Source: Chrysemys picta bellii (Eukaryota; Chordata; Testudines; Emydidae). From it: a DNA stretch of 64,000 bases. Location: contig NC_088809.1 of the NCBI RefSeq assembly GCF_011386835.1, forward strand, positions 21,459,067-21,523,066, read 5' to 3'. A program made the translations under genes and the position numbers. Shown one piece after another: positions 21,571 to 32,351 of the stretch. The notes under the pieces are model-generated. The model was not told the origin of the DNA. It saw nothing but the letters and a program-made list of their open reading frames with translations, and made no database searches. Position 1 is the first letter of the stretch; each line of letters opens with the position of its first letter.

Positions 21571-21776
21571 ATTGTCTTCTTGTCCATGCCCCTGCTGACC
21601 CCTTTCATTCCGACCAACATGGCTGCAGTGTGCAACTGGATTGGGGAAGAGGGAAGGAGGTTGAAGGAGGGGAGAACAGAGACAGGGGCGGCGGGGGTTC
21701 CCCCCAAACCTTCTCAGCGCAGAACTGCTCAGGGGCGGGGGAGCCTCAGAGGAAGGCGAGGGGGAGATAAGAAGCG
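21571..21776. other. Unique spacer
   Basis: A short purine-rich stretch between the array and the LTR; nothing recognised. Confidence 0.3.
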
Positions 21777-22351
21777 TATGACGCTGGCAGACCAGGTGCC
21801 AGCTCTTGCCAAGACTGCAAGCATTAGCTAAGAACTAACAAACTCAGAACTGGAGCCCTGACCAGGTCACCTGCGTGTTAGTTTTGCTCAAAGTAGGAAT
21901 TAGCCTTTTAAGAATGTATTTAGTGTTTAGACTTAGGAAATACTTGGAAGTTGCTGCCTGCATGAATCTCACTCGTAATGTCTGAATTCCAGGCTGTAAG
22001 AACATGTGTTAGTTTTGCTTTATAACTTCGAGAATGTTTGCCCTGAACTTGTGAACCCAGGCCCGGGAATCGTCTTCTCCCGCCCTCCTGGCCCATCCAG
22101 AAGGATTATCAAAATCGGATGGGCCATCGAGGAACATTGCAATACAAAGGGTTGGTTATTGACCCTAGTGCACCTGGGAAATGCAAGGAAGCTCGTCTTG
22201 AATGAAGGAAATGAAACAAAGTCACAGGAACATTTTCCATCTTTATTGTTTGACTCTCACAGGGCCAGAGCCGCCCAACTGCAGCCAGAGAGCCCAGGGG
22301 TCACCTCCTGGGTCCGCCCTGAAGGATTCTTTGGATTGACAGAAATTTCCA

Positions 22352-22445
22352 TTACATGCATCCGACGAAGTGGGCATTCACCCACGAAAGCTTATGCTCC
22401 AATACAACTGTTAGTCTTAAAGGTGCCACAGGACTCTCTGTTGCT
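22352..22445 (+). ncRNA. Hammerhead-ribozyme-like segment in a repeat tail
   Basis: GCAT (22358-22361) is followed by CCGACGA, A, a 5-bp stem GTGGG/CCCAC with a 6-nt loop (22370-22385), GAAA, the palindrome AGCT, then T and ATGC (22394-22397), which can pair with the first GCAT. This is the order of a hammerhead: stem I, CUGANGA, stem II, GAAA, stem III, cleavage site. Two departures are visible: C replaces the invariant U of the core, and one extra A precedes stem II. Stem III can form only between two molecules. Penelope-like retroelements are known to carry such motifs. Activity is doubtful. Confidence 0.4.
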
Positions 22446-22549
22446 CACTACAACTCCGTCACTCTTAGGATTTCGATGGTAACTCATTGGTGTGTCGATG
22501 GTTGCTTGCTTGAACCTGTAAATAACTCTCTGATTTCCTTTTCCTAGTT

Positions 22550-22555
22550 AATAAA
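22550..22555 (+). promoter_or_regulatory. Polyadenylation signal AATAAA of the LTR
   Basis: AATAAA in the context TTAATAAACCTTTAG inside the probable LTR, matching the context of the signal at 61530-61535. Confidence 0.6.
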
Positions 22556-22985
22556 CCTTTAGATCGTTTATTACAGGATTGACTACCAGCGTCTTTGGTG
22601 TGAGATCTAAGGTACTGGTTGATCCGGGGTAAGTGACTGGTCTCTTGGGACTGGAAGCGCCCTGAATGGGGGTGATTTTTGGTGTAAGTGACCATTTGTC
22701 AGTAAGTCCAGTTTGCCTGGGTGGCAAGATAGGCTGGAGAGTCTACGGGGACTGTCTGTGACTCCATGGTGAGACGGGGGTGTGATCCAGGTGCTCGCAT
22801 TAGTCACTGGCTTGGTGTAATCTAATGACAGAACACAACACCAGTGTGGGGTGTCTGCTATTTTTTTTGTGACAGTCTGCCCGGAGGTTGGCGCTCATGG
22901 TCGTGAGCTACTCCAGACAGCGTGACAAAGGGGATGGGAGAAAAAGAGAAGGAGTGTTGGAGGAAAGGACAAGGGAGATGGGAGG

Positions 22986-23022
22986 CATCTATCATCTATC
23001 TATCTATCTATCTATCTATCCC
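22986..23022. repeat. (ATCT)n microsatellite
   Basis: Perfect tetranucleotide repeats of ATCT with a short interrupted start. Confidence 0.95.
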
Positions 23023-23384
23023 TTTCCCACTCTCAGTTTCTCCACATAAAACTATTTCTTCCTTTGTGAGTGTATTTTAGTTTCCTACTCATACCCACGA
23101 CTCCTCCTTTAGGGCGTTTCCTCCTGTCTTCCCCTGTCCTGCTCGCTCTCCAGCTGTGTGGGGTTTTGGCTCCCCGTGGCACAGGCCCTGCTAACGGAAG
23201 CAGGGGAGTTCTTGCTGGCACTTTGTGAGTTCTCCAGCACTCCAGTTGCTTTTGCTTTTTTCGCCAAATGCTCCATCCCAGCAGAGGGGCCTGGTTTTCT
23301 TTCTGCAGCCTCAGTTTGAGGGAAGATAATAATTACACTGTCTTCCTTTCATGGAAGCATCTCACAGACCTCCATCCATTCCCT

Positions 23385-23460
23385 CCATCCCCTCGGCAAC
23401 AGCGTTGCATCATTATCCCCATGTTGCAGAGGGGAAACTGAGGCAGAAAGGGACTACTAC
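23385..23460 (-). mobile_element. MIR-type SINE fragment, antisense
   Basis: GCATCATTATCCCCATGTTG followed by AGAGGGGAAACTGAGGCAGA, the antisense MIR core. Confidence 0.7.
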
Positions 23461-24599
23461 TAGAAGGGGCTTCCTCATGGCTGCATGAAACTCTGTTGCT
23501 CTGTGTTGGTGCTTGGCACCCTTCATCGCGCTTTCTGGGCTCACCCTCCTCCCATGTCCCCATGGGAGTAAAGCGGCTGGTTCGTGATGCCCAGGAGTCA
23601 AGACAACTGCTTGACATTGGGGACTGAGAATGGCCCTTCTCTGCACGGTCCCCAGTTTCTACCAGGCCTGGCTCCCAACACAGCCCTGTAAGCAGTAGCA
23701 GGCCCCCCGTGGGGTCTCTGAGGTATGAGGAAGCTCGAATAAATTTCCTGCCTCCAGCATCCGGGGCAGAGCCTGGCAAAGCGCAGAGCTTGGGGAAGGA
23801 AGAGGCGACCTGGCCAGTCTACGGAAGGACCCCAGGTTTCGTGAAGGAGCGTCAGGCTCTGGGGAGAGGCAGCGCATGTGTCAGCGCGGAAGGAGCATAC
23901 AGTCTGTGGGAGCTGCTCAGGGGCCTTGCCCACCTTGTGGGTTATTTTCCATCCAGTCTAAACCACAGCTTCTCTGGCTGCCGCGGGAAGCAGCAGACGG
24001 GGCGGGCGAGGTTCCGCTCTGAAGGTGAGGAGCTGAGGTCGCTCACTAGCCCAGGCATGACTGGGACTGACCAGAGCCAGAGACTGGCCTGGCCTGTCCC
24101 TCGCCGGAGCTCTGCCAGGATTTCCATCCCAGCTCTAGTGGGGGGCCCAGGGAATGCAGAGCTGCAGGCTGAGCCCTGAGATGCTTTTGCTGGAATGTTT
24201 CCACACGCCACGTTTAAAATGGGCCTTTTAAAAAAACAAACAAAACTTTCTGCCCCAAATTGTTCTGCATTATTGAGATCTTCTGCACCGGTGACATTTC
24301 CTGCAAGGTGGTTTTGCAGCCACGACGACTCCCTGCCAGGAACCTTCCTCCCTGAATTTCCCCTGGCCCCGTTTCACGCTGAGTCAGAATCCATTTCACC
24401 CCAACTAGCCTCGGAGAAAGGAACTCAGCTCGCGCGGGCTGAGGAATTACCACTGGGCGCAGCCACAGGCAGAATGTGATTTACAGGAGACACGAGGTCA
24501 GCTTATGATGCAAGAATCTCTTCCAAGAACGCAGGTCCAGGCTCAAGGTCTCTCCTATCCCTCTAGCAGTTCAGTCAAGTTGTTTTATTAGTAATGAAG

Positions 24600-24949
24600 G
24601 CTAGAAAATACTGAGGTTTTTATTCTGCTGGAGGACATATAAATTGCCATTCTGGATCCCGCAGTGATCCATCTAGTCCTGCATCACGCCTGTCAGTATT
24701 CCGATTTGAGGGGACTACTTTTTTCCAGACAGCGGAATAATACCAATGCTGGGAGCAACGTCTTTAAACATTCCATAACCAGACTCCAGCAGGCAGATTC
24801 CTGCTCGTGGGTGGAGCCCGCCGACTTCAGTCGGACACCGTGCAGAGTAAAGGTCCGTTTGTGCTGTTCCAATTGCATGATCGGGACCCAAGTTTCTGCT
24901 AAGCGAATAACAAACAGTGAGCAGTATTATCCTGCAGCAGAGTTGAGAA
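24600..24949. other. Gene-free stretch with a CR1 relic
   Basis: GGATCCCGCAGTGATCCATC and TAGTCCTGCATCACGCCTG near 24652-24694 resemble an antisense CR1 3' end. Otherwise nothing was recognised. Confidence 0.35.
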
Positions 24950-25795
24950 CGGAGCCGGGTGGGAAATGCTTTTCCTGGCCCACGAATCATTTTGCGAGTT
25001 TGAAATTTTTCCCATCTTGAATCAGGGCGAAAATTCAAAATCTCGAAACGATTTGCACCCCAAAAACCCAACATTTTTTTTAAATTGAAATGTTTCCGGT
25101 CAATAATTTCAAAATGTTTTTTCTCAGTTTTGACTTTTTCGCTCTCTTTAAAAACTGTTTTTCAGACTAAACAGAACGTATAGTTCTAAACAAAAAGGCA
25201 TCTCAAACCAAATGAAATATAGTGTCAAGGAAAAAAACGTTTTTTTTTGAAATTGTCATTTTTTCGAGTTGGGAAATTTGTCAAACCCAAACCTGTTTTG
25301 TGAATACTTTCAGTTTTGACAAATCAACATTTTTTGACAAAAAAAGAGGTTTGTCAAAAAGATTCCCATCTGGCGCTAGTCGATATTGATAAATTGCTGG
25401 GGACATACAATTAGACTTAGGTGAAAATTTTGTGATTAACTTTTTTTTTTTTTGGCCAAAAATGCAGTAGTTTATGCACCATATTTGGGTAATATTTAAC
25501 AAATTGTTTCAGTTAGGAAAAAAATTAAAATGCTTCATTTTTGTTTTGATGTCAAACTTGGCCAATAACAAAACAAGAACCTACTTAAAAAACGTTGAAA
25601 AAACCCCCCAAGATGGCCAAATTGAAACGAAAAACGCAGAAAAAAATTGTTTTTGAGTCGACTTGAAAATTTTTGGTCAATTCAAAATGAAATTTTTTTG
25701 AGTTTCTCAATTCAACAAAAACAAAACAAAACACTGTCCCCAGCACCCACTTTAAATTTCCAAACTGAAAAATCCATTATTGCTCAACTCTACTT
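24950..25795. repeat. A/T-homopolymer-rich interspersed repeat, longest copy
   Basis: About 850 bp of AAAATTT, TTTTTGA, GAAATTG and CAAAAC words, ending at GCTCAACTCTACT. Both strands carry alternating A and T runs, so it can fold extensively. It is probably a non-autonomous DNA element or a diverged tandem array of one. The solo LTR begins 56 bp after its end. Confidence 0.5.
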
Positions 25796-25850
25796 ACAAT
25801 AAGCCAAGGAGTCTACGTGTGATGTACAAGAACTAGGCAGCGGAATCTAG

Positions 25851-26530
25851 TGTGATAGACCCAGACCAGTTGGGAACAGCAGAGTAGCAGAAGGGAGACT
25901 GGCCACTGGAGAAGTTGTTTTCTGTTCCCTGAGTGACCAGAGCAGGGGCTGCTCCAGGCTAATAGACCACCTGACTCCACTTAACCTGCTAAGAGTCAGG
26001 TGAGGCAGTGAAGCACCTGACTCTAATTAAGGCCCCTCTGATGCTATAAAAGGGGTCACTCCAGTCAGGCCAGGGGGAGACAGAGGAGAGGAAGTGTGTG
26101 AGAGGAACTGAGAGCAAGAGGTGTGCAAGAAACTGAGAGTGGGTAGGCGTACTGCTGGAGGACTGAGAACTACAAGCGTTATCAGACATCAGGAGGAAGG
26201 TCCGGTGGTGAGGACAAAGAAGATGTTGGGAGGAGGCCATGGGGAAGTAGCCCAGGGGGTTGTAGGTGTCGTGCAACTGTACCAGGAGGCACTCTAAACA
26301 GCTGCAGTCCACAGGGCCCTGGGCTGGAACCCGGAGTAGAGGGCAGGCTCAGGTTCCCCCCCATACCTCCCAACTCCTGATCAAGCACAGGAGGAATTGA
26401 CCTGGACTATAGCTTCTACCAGAGGGGAAGGTCTCTGGGCTGTTTCCTGACCCACAGGGTGAATCTGTGAAGCGAGCAAATCCGCCAATCAGCGCAGGCC
26501 CCACCAAGGTAGAGGAGGAACTTTGTCACA
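25851..26530 (+). mobile_element. Solo LTR with perfect 4-bp target duplication
   Basis: The ends are TGTGAT (25851-25856) and GTCACA (26525-26530), inverted with one mismatch. CTAG flanks both sides (25847-25850 and 26531-26534). A TATA box sits at 26045-26051. No internal gag, pro, pol or env region is attached, as expected after recombination between two LTRs of a retrovirus-like insertion. At 680 bp the length is typical. I do not recognise the family by name. Confidence 0.85.
26045..26051 (+). promoter_or_regulatory. TATA box of the solo LTR
   Basis: TATAAAA in GCTATAAAAGGGG, about 195 bp into the LTR, the expected position at the U3/R side. Confidence 0.7.
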
Positions 26531-26649
26531 CTAGTTAAAGCTCTTGTGCATTTAATTCAGAAGGATGTTGTTTTTGATCATGCTCCATCCCTTACCACAT
26601 GCTTTGTTGCAGCAAACAGGCTCATGATCTCATGCCACATGTTTTTAAG

Positions 26650-26782
26650 AGGTGTTTAAGGCCCGGCTTGACAAAGCCCTGGCTGGGATGATTTAGTTGG
26701 GGATTGGTCCTGCTTTGAGCAGGGGGTTGGACTAGATGACCTCCTGAGGTCTCATCCAACCCTGATATTCTATGATTCTATG
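26650..26782 (+). mobile_element. CR1 LINE 3' end
   Basis: It starts in the last ORF2 codons (GGTGTTTAAGGCCCGGCTTG) and ends ATTCTATGATTCTATG. It is a 5'-truncated copy of the same subfamily as 27757-30797 and 55630-59001. Confidence 0.95.
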
Positions 26783-26859
26783 TTTCAACCAGGCTTGCTA
26801 TGAGTAAGGATAAAGGCTTTGCAACTTAGGCTGCTCAAGAAGAAGGAAATAATTAGGCT

Positions 26860-27330
26860 GGGCTGGATGAGAAAAGGTCTTTTCCATGAGAATTTTTGAA
26901 ATATGTTATTTCATTTGAATTTTTCCACTGAATTTTTTAAGGCAGTGAAACAAAACGAAAATGTTCAGATCATGTTAAGGTTTCAGTATTTTAGGTCCCC
27001 CCCTTCTCCGTTTCTTTCACCCACATTTTTCTCTAACAAGGAAGCAAAAGGAAAGAAAAGCTCCCTGAAAAATCAAAAACGGAACATTGGGTTTTTTTTT
27101 TTCAGTTTTCAAAAAATGAAATGTACGAAAATGGCCAATTCGAAATGAAGCAACAGAACATTGGTCCATTTCAGTTTTCAAAAAATGGCAGCATTTGGTT
27201 TCTAGAAAACTTTTGCTTAGTTTCATGGGAAAATAAAACTGGCTGGATGGAAATGAACATTTTTTGCAAAAATCTGAGTCTCGTTCCAAAAGCCTTTTTT
27301 TTGGCGAGGAAAATCATTTTGATAAAAGAT
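26860..27330. repeat. A/T-homopolymer-rich interspersed repeat
   Basis: Repeated phrases CAGTTTTCAAAAAATG (near 27103 and 27172) and AACATTGG(G/T) show internal duplication within the A/T-rich family. Confidence 0.45.
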
Positions 27331-27756
27331 TTCAACCAGTCCTGTAATCCAGTGACCACCAGAGGGTGCTGTGAAGAGGGAGAAACCAATTCCATCACGT
27401 TTGAGAAGCGAGGAATCAAGGCACCATTTGAATCTGGACCCTTTCTCCAGCAGGCCTGTTAAAAAGGTATTTTTAGTTAGGGAGGGTTCAAAGGAGCATC
27501 GGGGGAGGGAAGCTGTGATTTACATCAACAGCCTTTCAATCATGGGCAGTTTAATATTTTTAAGTAGGTTGCAGTGCGAAAACTGTCCTAGGCATCTCAT
27601 CAGCCATGGAAGAGAATGTGGGCCTCCTGCCTCAAAGAGCTCATATAATCCACTGGCTGTGTGTGTGTGTGTGTGGCCCTAGCTAATGGATAATGGACAA
27701 ATATCACCTTTCACTTTGCTGCCCTTACTTCTGTGCTGCCGTTGCTCTCCGCTCTG
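27331..27756. other. Gene-free stretch with a short GT microsatellite
   Basis: A (GT)n tract at 27658-27675 lies upstream of the long CR1. Nothing else was recognised. Confidence 0.35.
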
Positions 27757-28070
27757 CCAAGAATGACCTTGAGCGGGTCACTGCAGACTACGTGGCTCTG
27801 GGAAGAAGGATAAAGGAGTTTGAGGCACAAGTCGTGTTCTCGTCCATCCTCCTTGTTGAAGGAAAAGACCCAGGAAGGGACCATCGAATTGTGGAGGTAA
27901 ATGCGTGGTTACACAGGTGGTGTCGGAGAGAGGGCTTTGGATTCTTCAACCATGGAATGTTGTTCTGGGAAGAAGGATTGCTAGGAAGAGATGGGATCCA
28001 CCTAACCAAGAGAGGGAAGAGCATCTTCGCAGGCAGGCTTGCAAACCTAGTGAGGAGGGCTTTAAACTAG
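27757..28070 (+). pseudogene. CR1 ORF1 esterase-like domain, C-terminal remnant
   Basis: The frame encodes the C-terminal half of the CR1 ORF1 protein and ends in DGIHLTKRGK and FAGRLANLVRRALN before a TAG. DxxH is the final catalytic block of SGNH-type esterases, and CR1 ORF1 proteins carry such a domain. The insertion is truncated just before the GxND block (HVGTNDTA), which survives only in the second copy. The start codon called upstream lies in flanking DNA, so the frame is a chance fusion. It shows no sign of being expressed or maintained. Confidence 0.85.
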
Positions 28071-28210
28071 GTTCACTGTGAGATGGTGACCGAAGCCCTG
28101 AGGAAAGTGGGGAAGTGGGATACCGGGAGGAAACACAAGGAGCAGGGTGCAACAGGGGAGGCCTCCTGACTCATACTGAGAAAGTAGGACAATCAGCTAG
28201 TTATCTTAGG

Positions 28211-30673
28211 CGCACGTACATGAACGCAAGAAGCCTGGGAAACAAGCAGGGAGAACTGGAAGTCCTGGCAGTCAAGGAACTATGATGTGATTGGAATAAC
28301 AGCGACTTGGTGGGGTAGCTCACAAGACTGGAGCACTGTCATGGATGGGTATAAACTGTTCAGGGAGGACAGGCAGGGGATAAAAGGTGGAGAAGTTGCA
28401 CTGTATGTAAGAGAACAGTATGATTGCTCAGAGCTCCAGTATGAAACTGGAGAAAAGTCTGTTGAGAGTCTTTGGGTTTAGTTTAGAGATGAGAGAAATA
28501 AGGGTGATGTCATGGTGGGCATGTGCTATAGACCACCAGAGCAGGAGGATGAGGTAGACGAGGCTTTCTTTGGGCAACTAACTGAAGTTTCCGAATCACA
28601 GGCCCTGGTACTAATGCGGGATTTCAATCAACCTGACATCTGCTGGGAGAGCAATACAGCGGTGCACAGATAATCCAGGAAGTTTTTGGAGAGCAACTTC
28701 CTGGTACAAGTGCTGGAGGAACCAACTAGGGGCCGTGCTCCTGTTGACCTGCTGCTCACAAACAGGGAAGAGTTGGAAGGGGAAGTAGACATGGGTGACA
28801 ACCTGGGCAGCAGTGACCTGAGATGGTCGAGTTCAGGGTCCTGACAAAAGGAAGAAAGGAGAGCAGCAGAATACGGACCCTGGACTTCAGAAAAGCAGAC
28901 TTTGACTCCTTCAGGGAACTGATGGGCAGGATCCCCTCGGAGGCTAATATGAGGGGAAAGGAGTCCAGGAGAGCTGGCTGTATTTTAAAGAAGCCTTATA
29001 GAGGATGCAGGAACAAACCATCCCGATGTGCAGAAAGAATAGCAAATATGGCAGGAGACCAGCCTGGCTTAACAGAGAAATCTTCGGTGAGCTTAAACAC
29101 AAAAAAGAAGCTTACAAGAAGTGGAAACTTGGACAGATGACCAGGGAGGGGTATAACAATACTGCTCGAGCATGCAGGGGTGTAATCAGGAAGGCCAAGG
29201 CACAATTGGAGTTGCAGCTAGCAAGGGATGTGAAGGGTAACAAGAAGGGTTTCTACAGGTATGTTAGCAACAAGAAGATCAGGGAAAGTGTGGGACCCTT
29301 ACTGAATGGGGGAGGCAACCTAGTGACAGACGATGTGGAAAAAGTTGAAGTACTCAATGCTTTTTTTGCCTCAGTCTTCACAGACAAGTTCAGCTCCCAG
29401 ACGGCTGCACTGGGCAGCACAGTATGGGGAGGAGGTGACCAGCCCTCAGTGGTGAAAGAACAGGTTAAGGACTATTTAGAAAAGCTGGACATGCACAAGT
29501 CCATGGGTCTGGATCTAATGGCGGATGTGATTGCAGAGCCATTGGCCATTATCTTTGAAAACTCGTGGCGATTGGAAAAAGGCAAATCTAGTGCCCATCT
29601 TTAAAAAAGGGAAGAACGACGATCCGGGGAACTACAGGCCAGTCAGCCTCACCTCAGTCCCTGGAAAAATCATGGAGCAGGTCCTCAACGAATTCCTTTT
29701 GAAGCACTTGGAGGAGAGGAAGGTGATCAGGAACAGTCAACATGGATTCACCAAGGGCAAGTCTGGCTAGATCGTTGGGCTCAACAGGTAGTGATCAAGA
29801 GCTCAATGTCTAGTTGGCCGGTATCAAGCGAAGTGCCCCAGGGCTCAGTCCTGGGGCCAGTTTTGTTCAACATCTTTTATGATCTGAATGATGGGATTAA
29901 TTCACCCTCAGCAATTTCGCAGATGACACTAAGCTGGGGGGAGAGGTAGATACGCTGGAGGGTCGGGATAGGGTCCAGAGTGACTTAGGCAAATTGGAGG
30001 ATTGGGCCAAAAGAAACCTGATGAGGTTCAACAAAGAGAAGTGCAGAGTCCTGCACTTAGGACAGAAGAATCCCATGCACTGCTACAGACTAGGGACCGA
30101 GTGGCTAGGCAGCAGTTCTGCAGAAAAGGAGCTAGGGGTTACAGTGGACGAGAAGCTGGATATGAGTCAACAGTGTGCTCTTGTTGCCAAGAAGGCTAAC
30201 GGCATTTGGGGCTGTATAAGTAGGGGCATTGCCAGCAGATTGAGGGAAGTGATTATTCCCCTCTATTTGGCATTGGTGAGGCCTCATCTGGAGTATTGCG
30301 TCCAGTTTTGGTCCCCACACTACAGAAAGGATGTGGACAAATTGAAGAGAGTCCAGTGAAAGGCAACGAAAATGATTAGGGGGCTGGGGCACATGACTTA
30401 TGAGGAAGGCTGAGGGAACTGGGCTTGTTTAGTCTGGAGAAGAGAAGAATGAGGGGGGATTTGATAGCAGTTTTCAACTACCTGAAAGGGGGTTCCAAAG
30501 AGGATGGAGCTCGGCTGTCCTCAGTGGTAGCAGAGGACAGAACAAGGAGTAATGGTCTCAAGTTGCAGTGGGGGAGGTCTAGGTTGGATATTACGAATCA
30601 CTATTTCACTAGGAGGGTGATGAAGCACTGGAATGGGTTCCCTAGGAACATGGTGGAAGGTAGAGGTTTTTAA
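28211..30673 (+). pseudogene. CR1 ORF2 (endonuclease and reverse transcriptase), broken
   Basis: The order is APE-type endonuclease (about 28211-28980), then reverse transcriptase and the C-terminal region. The endonuclease is disabled: GDFN has become RDFN (near 28620), a 1-base loss destroys the SDH motif (28812-28820), and a TAG interrupts at 28479-28481. A deletion at 29763/29764 removes reverse-transcriptase motif A, and the catalytic DD region (29917-29940) is frameshifted. Readable downstream parts include [22 protein letters not shown] and [20 protein letters not shown]. It cannot give an active protein. Confidence 0.9.
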
Positions 30674-30797
30674 GGCCTGGCTTGACAAAGCCCTGGCTGG
30701 GATGATTTAGTTGGGGTTGGTCCTGCTTTGAGCAGGGGGTTGGACTAGATGACCTCCTGAGGTCCCTTCCAACCCTGAGATTCTATGATTCTATGAC

Positions 30798-32351
30798 CCC
30801 CAGCCCCCTGCTCTGGCCACTAGACCCCACTCCCAGTCCCAGTTATCAGCACTACTGCAACACCTCTGATTTGCGGGGGTGCTCCAGCCCTTGCGATGCC
30901 AGGGAGAGTCGCGGCTGCTGTTCCCTTTCCGTTTTGTCCTTTCCCCTCGCTGCGTTTTGTTGCGAGCTAATTGCCTGTGGCAGCCGGCTTGGCAGGCGCG
31001 AGTTCATTAGAACAGAGGCTGTACGTGCAGCAAGGAGCCTTGCCGTGCACGGTACCTGACAGATCTATGCTGCTGGGGGCTGCCCTGAAAAGCAAGAAAC
31101 CCCACACAGCCACAAGACGGCGCAGCCAGAAATGGCCTGGAGCGCACCATCCTATTCACCCTAATTCAGTCATGGCGCGCAGCTCCTCCTCCTCCCCATT
31201 ACCCAGCTATGGGGGGAGCTCACCCCAGGGCAGCACGAGGCTCAAAGCAGGGCTCAAGTGGGACCGAAGCAGCATGGGGGGAGTTGTGCTGTTTCCCTAG
31301 AGGTGCATTTCACCCATCCCACCAGACCCCCTGGGAAACTCTAGCGGTCCCGCCATCCTCCCCAGCCTTCCCGCTAGCCAGCTGACAGCCCCACGGAGTT
31401 CTTGCTGTCTGTCCGTCACCGCAGATCTTAGTTCTGATGGGAAATTCAACCCCGCCTCCCCCTTTCCTTTCTCCTTTGCAAAACACCTGGCGTCTCTGTG
31501 CAGAAGACAGCTTCAGCCGCCGGAGTTGTCGGCCCAGCCACAAGGCAGATCTCCAAGCATGTGTGCCGTCCCGGGAGTTAGAGATCTATTTTTAATCCCT
31601 CGGAAAAGCAGACAATTTTGCGCTAAAGCCCGCAGCCTTCATTCCAGACGTCAGTTTGCACAGATTGGAAATGACTGCTGGGCTATTAAAACCGCCAGCG
31701 ATCGGGCTTCGAAGCTGTAAGCGCTCCTGCCCTTCAGTTCTTATCGCCACAGAGACACGCAGCCTTGTATTCCAACTAGAAAGGGAATATTTCACACGTG
31801 GACCATACCACCGTCTCCGCTGACTGGCAGCTCCCCCCTTGGCCCCAAAAAGGGCCCTGCAGGTCCTTCGTGAATTCCCTTATCTTCCTTCGCTTAGGCT
31901 GAGTCTAGAAAGTTGCCGGGCCAACATGGCTGTTCCTTCTCCCCGCCGCTGCTTTTATGTGGAGATGGAAGCGTATGTTTATTTATAGGAACTTTAAAAA
32001 GAAATAAAAAAAAAAAAAAAATCCGGGCAACTCCGCCAGCTCCTTCTCCAGCCACATGGCGCAAAGGAGCCTAGATTAGCATAAGAAAGTGAAGACCTAG
32101 CAAAGGCAGATCTTTGGGGACGGGGGCGAACTTCTGAAACTTTCCTCTCTTCATGGCCGTGGGGGGCTGGGAAGAATGAGACTTTCATAGCGAGGCCCTT
32201 GCAAGGTTTTGGTTCTTTGGCGCAGTCACCCTGCCTGGGGGCAAACCAGGAGACAGAAACCAAACAGGACGGGAGAGGTTGTTTCCAGCGCGGGAGGCTC
32301 CGGAGCGACTTGCAGGGTGGCGGAGAGCTGGCAAACGCCGGCGCAGTTTTG
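30798..32351. other. Gene-free stretch
   Basis: No exon or repeat family was recognised, apart from an A run near 32007. Confidence 0.35.

Larger units (their letters stand above)
21777..22927 (+). mobile_element. Probable solo LTR of an endogenous retrovirus-like element
   Basis: The segment has LTR layout: a promoter-side region, AATAAACCTTTAGAT (22550-22564), a U5-like region and an end GCGTGACA. The start is TATGACG, so the ends are imperfectly inverted. AAGCG (21772-21776) and AAGGG (22928-22932) may be a 5-bp target duplication with one mismatch. The AATAAACCTTTAGAT motif also occurs in the LTR at 60843-61916, which suggests related families. No internal retroviral region is attached, so it is probably a solo LTR. 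The boundaries are the least certain part of the call. Confidence 0.6.
22928..24599. other. Gene-free stretch with an ATCT microsatellite and a MIR
   Basis: It holds an (ATCT)n tract (22986-23022) and an antisense MIR (23385-23460). No exon was recognised in the remainder. Confidence 0.4.
27757..30797 (+). mobile_element. Long CR1 LINE, copy 1 (defective)
   Basis: A 3-kb CR1 runs from the ORF1 C-terminus through ORF2 endonuclease and reverse transcriptase to the 3' end ATTCTATGATTCTATGA. It is 5'-truncated. The base-by-base homologue is at 55630-59001. Relative to that copy it lacks 181 bp at 29763/29764 and about 24 bp near 29520, and has several stops and frameshifts. It retains about 100 bp that the other copy lacks. 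It is a retrotransposition fossil. Confidence 0.95.

Noticed and set aside
20363..21831. Three overlapping 267-434-codon Cys-rich frames on the plus strand and a 239-codon frame on the minus strand
   Set aside because: All are translations of the CTGT-rich tandem array, which lacks stops in any frame; no start context, domain or unique sequence supports a protein.
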